Shown here: positions 63,401 to 64,000 of the stretch, piece after piece
How positions within the stretch are numbered: the first letter of the stretch is position 1
How the letters are laid out: every line of letters starts with the position of its first letter
From: Litsea cubeba
Lineage: Eukaryota > Streptophyta > Magnoliopsida > Laurales > Lauraceae
Length of the DNA: 64,000 nucleotides
Assembly (NCBI GenBank): GCA_012931725.1
Contig: CM022944.1
Span: 16,824,374-16,888,373 of the forward strand
Reading direction: 5' to 3'
The notes under the pieces: model-generated
Database searches by the model: none
What the model was told of the DNA's origin: nothing
Seen by the model: the letters and a program-made list of their open reading frames with translations, nothing else
Position numbers and translations under genes: made by a program

Positions 63401-63742
63401 CATTAATTGAATTGGGTTTTCCCATTGAGGTGCGTCCTCATTATCGTCTCTGCGGAGACTTGTTGAAGTGTCTGCGGACACGTGCTTCGGCACTCCACGC
63501 AAGCCCTAACCCTAGGGCCCGCATCATAATGTTTATCTTTTCTTAGGGTTTTCCTGATTAAACAGTGATGATCAAAGTGGCTCAATCCCATATAGATGAG
63601 TTGGCGTCTCTCTCCCTCTCCACCCCCACACATGCACACAAAGAACACAAACTAGTATTCGCCTACCTTCGGCTCTTGGAGAAACAATTATTTTTGAACA
63701 GACAATTGTCTTGTCTTCACCAAGTGAAAACTTCAAATCCAC
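27131..63742 (-). CDS. PepN-type M1 zinc aminopeptidase, giant 29-exon gene (5' end off window)
   Basis: This metallopeptidase removes N-terminal residues from peptides. The family is the bacterial aminopeptidase N (PepN) type, a plant single-copy class often with an organelle transit peptide. Twenty-nine exons, each listed separately, join in one open frame of 866 codons plus TAG at 27131-27133, and every phase closes. Window residue plus 18 equals E. coli PepN numbering through the active site. The exopeptidase motif GAMEN is at residues 243-247. The zinc site HEYFH-x18-E is His279, His283 and Glu302. The catalytic Tyr is 363, in TVYEKGAEV. The C-terminus ends EIASKSLAS. Missing are about 18 residues of the conserved core and any targeting peptide, which lie right of 64000. 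Coding is 2.6 kb of 36.6 kb. Introns of 5.6, 4.7, 4.6 and 3.8 kb carry retroelements. All key residues are present, so it is probably functional. Confidence 0.95.
27950..28067 (-). repeat. Short tandem duplication in the last intron
   Basis: Two diverged copies of about 65 bp (a GTAATAACATCT...ATAAC.ACCACAACAA pattern) lie next to each other, close to exon 28. Confidence 0.6.
28088..28159 (-). CDS. Aminopeptidase visible exon 28
   Basis: Encodes VASRMVSAFSRWRRYDETRQ and then ALAK. Confidence 0.95.
28310..28426 (-). CDS. Aminopeptidase visible exon 27
   Basis: Encodes VYALIGGFCGSPVSFHAKDG and then SGYKFLGEIVLQLDKINPQ, with the conserved FHAxDGSGYxFL. Confidence 0.96.
28901..29011 (-). CDS. 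Aminopeptidase visible exon 26
   Basis: Encodes VVNKWFTLQAMSNIPGNVEN and then VKNLLKHPAFDMCNPNK; DKWFxLQA-type motif of PepN. Confidence 0.95.
29577..29698 (+). repeat. 62-bp tandem duplication in an intron
   Basis: The block beginning CATCCAGATTCTAATT and ending CAGTCTAC occurs twice in succession (about 29577-29638 and 29638-29698). It differs by a few substitutions and a 3-bp indel, so it is recent. Confidence 0.85.
29699..31389. other. Aminopeptidase intron, no further feature
   Basis: No coding or RNA gene. Several plus-strand open frames (for example near 30340-30830) do not resemble known proteins. Near 30850-31250 the sequence is less AT-rich and may be an old transposon remnant that I cannot classify. 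Confidence 0.4.
31390..31565 (-). CDS. Aminopeptidase visible exon 25
   Basis: Encodes (A)YLALLEEPEITELALHEYNT and then ATNMTDQFAAVAAIAQKPSK, ending KKWENDFL. Confidence 0.95.
31645..31726 (-). CDS. Aminopeptidase visible exon 24
   Basis: Encodes VKNNSSSEEYLFNHHNMARR and then ALKNLAL, plus one base. Confidence 0.93.
31799..32522. mobile_element. Non-autonomous TIR element, copy 1
   Basis: About 0.72 kb with CGCTACG/CCGCTA-rich ends (ATCAAAATAGCAGCCGCTA at left; TACGCTACG...GTAGCTATTTCAT at right) around an AT-rich core. The core contains ATTTCTTTTC, CTCTCCAAATAACAT and GGTAGAGGTATTCTTTT. It is similar along its length to 40755-41516. The ends are imperfect inverted repeats. It carries no ORF. 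Superfamily uncertain (MULE or hAT). Confidence 0.65.
33052..33198 (-). CDS. Aminopeptidase visible exon 23
   Basis: Encodes EFIAKVIVLPGEGEIMDMMK and then VADPDAVHAVRSFIRKELAL, ending FLTT; 49 codons, phase 0. Confidence 0.94.
33282..33420 (-). CDS. Aminopeptidase visible exon 22
   Basis: Encodes (R)WESGQVLARKLMLNLVSDFQ and then QDKPLVLNPKFVDGVKCILC, ending DSTLDK: start of the C-terminal helical domain. Confidence 0.94.
33721..33840 (+). repeat. Perfectly spaced 60-bp tandem duplication
   Basis: Positions 33721-33780 and 33781-33840 are adjacent 60-bp copies differing at three positions. They sit in the long intron upstream of exon 22 (minus sense). A weaker CCACCTTTCACTA pair nearby (about 33550 and 33700) hints at an older duplication. 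Confidence 0.95.
34750..35650. other. Aminopeptidase intron with GGCCAAGCC-type repeat flanking the LINE
   Basis: Blocks rich in GGCC/AGCCC words (34740-34900 and 35545-35660) lie either side of AT-rich DNA, immediately left of the LINE. They may be halves of an older repeat. No gene. Confidence 0.4.
35660..38735 (+). mobile_element. RTE-clade LINE, nearly full length, two lesions
   Basis: The element sits antisense in the 5.6 kb intron between exons 21 and 22. A GC-rich 5' region (TTAGCGACGCGCTGTATGG, 35713-35731) leads into an apurinic endonuclease domain (LGTWNIGSLTGKLMEVVDTM; later GGDLNGHVGRD, ISAYAPQ). A reverse transcriptase follows with the catalytic box FADDIVLMD near 37934-37960, NPYRGI-like ANYRGIKLMS and HQGSALSPYLFALV. 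It ends IHIADST-stop at 38706-38708 and a TTGG-repeat tail (GGCTTGGTTTGGTT), typical of RTE. Only one stop replaces the Gln codon before ETRWVG (TAA, 35953-35955), and one 1-nt frameshift lies near 36473. It is therefore young but inactive. The 721-codon frame 36543-38708 is otherwise open. Confidence 0.93.
38736..38870 (+). mobile_element. RTE 3'-end-like fragment next to the LINE
   Basis: CCAAGCCTTGTTCCAACTAT and GTTGGGTTGGCTA (about 38812-38842) resemble the conserved 3' ends of plant RTE-dependent elements. It may be a second truncated copy or the true tail of the LINE. Confidence 0.35.
39030..39178 (-). CDS. Aminopeptidase visible exon 21
   Basis: Encodes KEEEFVFSDVSERPIPSILR and then GYSAPIRLDSDLTDDDLFFL, ending DEFN plus two bases of Arg. 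It is followed by the 5.6 kb intron with the LINE. Confidence 0.95.
40238..40421 (-). CDS. Aminopeptidase visible exon 20
   Basis: Encodes (S)QDVPPTAGQPVKEPMFIPVA and then VGLLDSNGKDMPLTSVYHEG, ending VLRVTK: the beta-sandwich domain. Phase closes at 184 nt. Confidence 0.94.
40755..41516. mobile_element. Non-autonomous TIR element, copy 2
   Basis: Same family and orientation as 31799-32522, in another intron of the same gene. The left end is GATCAACGTAGTGGCCGCC. The right end, GCGCAACCGCTATTTTGATC, is the inverse of the left end of copy 1. The shared core words (TAAGACTTATTTCTTTTC, TCTCCAAATAACATTTCTAC, CTTTGGTAGAGGTAT) leave no doubt about relatedness. Confidence 0.68.
42005..42085 (-). CDS. 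Aminopeptidase visible exon 19
   Basis: Encodes (W)YSQAGTPCVKVTSSYNPEAC and then TFSLKF, plus two bases; the WYSQAGTP motif starts the third domain. Confidence 0.95.
42240..43270. repeat. Duplicated CCATCCAAA-type repeat block in an intron
   Basis: A segment with CCCACCTTATG, ATCCATCCAAAC, GGTTTGCACC and TGGACT...GGATCAAGGGG words occurs at about 42715-42905 and again at about 43015-43200. A shorter relative occurs at 42265-42340. The same words recur near 18840-19130. There is a CTCTCTCAC tract near 42545. Confidence 0.6.
43483..43592 (-). CDS. Aminopeptidase visible exon 18
   Basis: Encodes GMDLYFKRHDGQAVTCEDFF and then AAMRDANDADFANFLL, plus two bases of Trp. It closes the catalytic domain. 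Confidence 0.95.
43640..45063. other. Aminopeptidase intron 17-18, no gene
   Basis: AT-rich. The open frames at 43784-44083 and nearby are not recognisable. Nothing else seen up to the RTE fragment. Confidence 0.4.
45086..45194 (+). mobile_element. 109-bp 5'-truncated RTE copy with 22-bp target duplication
   Basis: The insert repeats the last coding bases and tail of the LINE at 38630-38735 with one difference (CCGACCCC for CCGACTCC). It ends in four TTGGT repeats. The flanks 45064-45085 and 45195-45216 are an identical 22-bp direct repeat (TTTAAAATAGTCAAAAG...). It is a recent, severely truncated insertion in the intron after exon 17. Confidence 0.97.
45289..45345 (-). CDS. Aminopeptidase visible exon 17
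   Basis: Encodes GAEVVRMYKTLLGQSGFRK; 57 nt, phase 0. The intron before it is dominated by a (CT)n tract in the sense direction. Confidence 0.95.
45383..45449 (+). repeat. (GA)33 microsatellite in the microexon 16-17 intron
   Basis: An uninterrupted 67-bp GA tract. In the gene's sense direction it is a (CT)n pyrimidine tract filling over half of the 121-bp intron between the 12-nt exon and exon 17. Confidence 0.98.
45467..45478 (-). CDS. Aminopeptidase microexon 16 (12 nt, catalytic Tyr)
   Basis: GTGTATGAGAAG encodes VYEK. The Tyr equals Tyr381 of E. coli PepN, which stabilises the transition state. Acceptor TTGCAG, donor AAG|GTTTG. Confidence 0.88.
45580..45584 (-). CDS. Aminopeptidase microexon 15 (5 nt)
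   Basis: TAACG, between acceptor ACTCAG and donor GTATGT, completes Val and adds Thr. Without it the frame between exons 14 and 16 fails and two conserved residues (VT) are lost. It is inferred from frame and family conservation, and the splice sites are good. Confidence 0.8.
45767..45785 (-). CDS. Aminopeptidase microexon 14 (19 nt)
   Basis: Encodes MDNFYT plus one base of Val. Acceptor AACAG, donor ACAG|GTGGG. It matches PepN MNNFYT. Confidence 0.92.
45881..45928 (-). CDS. Aminopeptidase visible exon 13
   Basis: Encodes DAGPMAHPVRPHSYIK, the conserved A-x-PMAHPxRP segment; 48 nt, phase 0 at both ends. Confidence 0.95.
46704..46784 (-). CDS. Aminopeptidase visible exon 12, GC donor
   Basis: Encodes EFSSDMGSRTVKRIADVSEL and then RTYQFPQ. 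The only phase-compatible donor is CAG|GCTAGT, a GC-AG intron. Confidence 0.93.
46971..47034 (-). CDS. Aminopeptidase visible exon 11
   Basis: Encodes (R)VTCRNWFQLSLKEGLTVFRD and then Q. Glu302 in SLKE is the third zinc ligand. Confidence 0.95.
47060..48385. other. Aminopeptidase intron 10-11 with repeat fragments
   Basis: It contains a truncated relative of the 14703-15083 element at 47985-48125 (AAGCTTAGGATAAGATTCCG, then GTAAGCTAACGCTTCTAGGG). It also has a GTGTCCGTGTCGTGTC minisatellite-like tract at 48190-48290. No gene. Confidence 0.6.
48386..48411 (-). CDS. Aminopeptidase visible exon 10 (26-nt)
   Basis: Encodes YFHNWTGN plus two bases of Arg. It supplies the second zinc histidine (His283). 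The HExxH signature is thus split by an intron. Acceptor CTGCAG, donor AACAG|GTTTG. Confidence 0.94.
48529..48615 (-). CDS. Aminopeptidase visible exon 9
   Basis: Encodes IFNSKLVLASPETATDADYA and then AILGVIGHE. The last two residues are the first zinc ligand His279 and catalytic Glu280 of HExxH. Confidence 0.95.
48766..48793 (-). CDS. Aminopeptidase visible exon 8 (28-nt, GAMEN exon)
   Basis: The 28-nt exon completes Met and encodes GAMENKSLN. GAMEN holds the peptide N-terminus in M1 exopeptidases. Acceptor TGACAG, donor AAT|GTATG. Confidence 0.93.
49116..49177 (-). CDS. Aminopeptidase visible exon 7
   Basis: Encodes VFGLEYDLDLFNIVAVPDF and then I, plus two bases of the Met of MGAMEN. E. 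coli PepN has Asn where this codon gives Ile (ATC). Confidence 0.93.
49277..49489 (-). CDS. Aminopeptidase visible exon 6
   Basis: The largest exon, 71 codons from GGRHYALWEDPFKKPSYLFA to KWDEE, including FALVAG. It is separated from exon 5 by a 4.6 kb intron carrying a solo-LTR-like insertion. Confidence 0.95.
50469..53853 (+). mobile_element. 3.4 kb solo-LTR-like element with 5-bp target duplication
   Basis: It starts TGTGAGGCCCCACC and ends CTGGGGCATTACA, i.e. TG...CA, directly flanked by CACCT on both sides (50464-50468 and 53854-53858). A TATATAAG box at 50819-50826 is followed by a CT-rich leader, and AATAAA-like sequence lies near 53567. A block near 53380-53500 has coding-like GC content. 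There is no reverse transcriptase, primer-binding site or internal domain, so a solo LTR of a long-LTR retrotransposon is the best reading. A LARD-type or unknown element with inverted ends remains possible. It lies in the intron between exons 5 and 6. Confidence 0.7.
51740..52110 (+). repeat. GACCGAACTCAGT minisatellite inside the LTR-like element
   Basis: Dozens of imperfect units built from GACCGAGCTCAAGT and GTTGGCCGAGCTCAAG alternate irregularly. It is preceded at 51595-51720 by GGTCGACCG palindromes. The array is higher-order (blocks of units are themselves repeated near 51890 and 52010). Confidence 0.88.
54088..54195 (-). CDS. Aminopeptidase visible exon 5
   Basis: Encodes DRPDVMAKYTCQIEADKTMY and then PVLLSNGNLIEQGDLE, the classic DRPDVxxxY and LLSNGN motifs; 36 codons. 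Confidence 0.95.
54746..54820 (-). CDS. Aminopeptidase visible exon 4
   Basis: Encodes GLYKSSGNFCTQCEAEGFRR and then ITFYQ. It contains the strongly conserved CTQCEAEGFR motif, whose Gln and Glu line the substrate site in PepN. Confidence 0.95.
54903..55016 (-). CDS. Aminopeptidase visible exon 3
   Basis: Encodes KEDFHLDSRHLTLLS and then EIVTEISPQNNTSLE, ending just before the GLYxS motif; 38 codons, phase 0 at both ends. Confidence 0.93.
55020..58863. other. 3.8 kb aminopeptidase intron 2-3
   Basis: AT-rich, no gene. It holds a poly-C run followed by poly-A (56058-56096). At 56920-56945 there is an ACCCGTGCTCAGCACGGT palindrome typical of transposon ends. A possible diverged hAT-type MITE spans about 57500-58095. 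At 58430-58540 there is a tandem duplication of about 56 bp containing GGATCTTCATTT and TCCAATCTTTGA. Confidence 0.5.
58864..58940 (-). CDS. Aminopeptidase visible exon 2
   Basis: Encodes (G)VSCPLSLDGRDLKLLSIKVN and then ATELK, matching PepN LRLNGEDLKLVSV. Acceptor GGACAG, donor AAAG|GTAG. Confidence 0.92.
59165..59425. repeat. CCGAGTCGACTCGG-rich repeat
   Basis: A compact, palindrome-dense block built from ACTCGG/CCGAGT words, of the same degenerate name-like class as those at 8180 and 9575. It lies in intron 1-2 of the aminopeptidase gene. Confidence 0.6.
59644..60024 (+). mobile_element. Probable solo LTR (about 0.38 kb)
   Basis: A TG...CA segment beginning TGATGGACCCACGTGATGGG and ending CATCCCTCCAACA. 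It has a TATA-like CTCTATATATAG near 59820 and a following TTATTAATCA region, which look like U3/R of a Copia-type LTR. No target duplication was found, so the borders are approximate. Confidence 0.5.
60110..61555. other. Aminopeptidase intron 1-2, no gene
   Basis: No recognisable feature; mixed sequence with scattered CCCAATTTGACA repeats near 60350-60430. Confidence 0.4.
61556..62250 (-). pseudogene. gag: Ty3/gypsy gag remnant
   Basis: The frame 61556-62002 encodes a plant gypsy gag core (FMDWLLCVQNIF, then YVAIWWVEL, WIEMKNLLKQKFLPVNY), with further degraded gag-like sequence up to about 62250. It is truncated after IKASGFFKL; no zinc knuckle or polymerase follows. It is a dead retrotransposon piece inside the aminopeptidase intron. 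Confidence 0.8.
62610..62621 (-). other. Retrotransposon primer-binding site, initiator-Met tRNA type
   Basis: On the minus strand TGGTATCAGAGC reads towards the gag remnant. It is complementary to the 3' end of plant initiator tRNA-Met, the usual primer of gypsy and copia elements. It supports a minus-strand 5' end here; the matching 5' LTR is not recognisable to its right. Confidence 0.8.
62640..63188 (+). pseudogene. Ty3/gypsy 3' internal fragment
   Basis: Broken frames end in FDPGGHVPNSRSGSFQAGGE, the tail commonly found between integrase and the 3' LTR of plant gypsy elements. A polypurine tract GGGGGAGAA follows at 63180-63188. Orientation is opposite to the gag remnant. Confidence 0.65.
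63189..63526 (+). mobile_element. Ty3/gypsy 3' LTR
   Basis: It starts TGATGTAGATAG right after the polypurine tract and ends GGGCCCGCATCA, giving a TG...CA LTR of 338 bp. No copy of the matching 5' LTR or target duplication was seen. Confidence 0.65.
63667..63742 (-). CDS. Aminopeptidase visible exon 1
   Basis: Encodes VDLKFSLGEDKTIVCSKIIV and then SPRAE, the first beta strands of the N-terminal domain (E. coli equivalent begins near residue 19). Acceptor TTTTAG and donor G|GTAGG; phase 0 in, phase 1 out. The preceding exon is not in the 258 bp to its right. Confidence 0.9.
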
Positions 63743-64000
63743 CTAAAATACAAGAAATTTGTTAGAATAAAGAGAATTCAGCAATTTTCATAGCATGCAT
63801 GAAAAAGCAGTACAATGATATGAAGAAGGAAACCATTAGAAAAATGATATGGAGATGGGTAACCAAAAAGCATAAGAAAAGTCTTTGTTAAACATAGCAA
63901 GTTCAGAATAAAGTGTGAACCCTTGAACTTAAGTTGTGCACTCAAGACCATCACCAAAAGAGCAAAGCAGCAACTTAGGTCTTAAAATGCTATATGTCAA
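63743..64000 (-). other. Aminopeptidase intron running off the window
   Basis: No upstream exon is visible, so the N-terminal core residues and any transit peptide lie beyond the right edge. Confidence 0.6.

Noticed and set aside
1..64000. CRISPR arrays, operons or phage/defence systems
   Set aside because: The window is spliced plant nuclear DNA. No regular spacer array or prokaryotic gene cluster is present.

Overview
The window is nuclear DNA of a flowering plant. It has spliced genes with GT-AG introns, a plant-type U2 snRNA promoter, SINE/MITE/LTR/RTE repeats and very long AT-rich introns. The bloated introns and heavy repeat load would suit a woody, possibly early-diverging angiosperm such as a magnoliid. 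That placement is an inference, not something the sequence proves.

Layout, left to right. (1) 2975-3817, minus: first coding exon of RACK1, with a telo-box/TATA/site II promoter at its right. The last small exon is not found in the 2.97 kb to its left. (2) 4.1-11.6 kb: gene-free, with a TTC-bearing triplicated repeat, a Tourist-like MITE nested inside a relative (6966-7515), and a tRNA-headed SINE with target-site duplication (10861-11106). (3) 11638-15449, plus: five exons from the C-terminal half of a 26S proteasome RPN5 gene, broken by two indels and a stop. It is therefore a non-processed pseudogene or a misassembled gene. (4) 19555-19750, plus: a U2 snRNA gene with an upstream sequence element. 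(5) 22653-23862, plus: an intact two-exon secreted LRR protein resembling the LRR part of LRX proteins but with no extensin tail. (6) 27131-63742, minus: a giant PepN-type M1 aminopeptidase gene. Twenty-nine exons were assembled by eye into one open frame of 866 codons plus stop. Only the far N-terminus and any transit peptide lie beyond the right edge.

The aminopeptidase gene is the main content. It fills 36.6 kb, of which 2.6 kb is coding. It holds a run of very small exons (28, 26, 19, 5 and 12 nt), and the 12-nt exon encodes the catalytic tyrosine. Its introns hold a nearly full-length RTE LINE, a 109-bp copy of the same LINE's 3' end with a perfect 22-bp duplication, a 3.4 kb solo-LTR-like element with a 5-bp duplication, two copies of a DNA transposon, and Ty3/gypsy fragments.

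The genes are housekeeping functions (translation, protein turnover, splicing, peptide cleavage) plus one cell-wall LRR protein. Nothing suggests they work as a cluster, and I found no convincing new biological system. The most informative observations are the microexon architecture, the self-nested MITE and the dated insertions.
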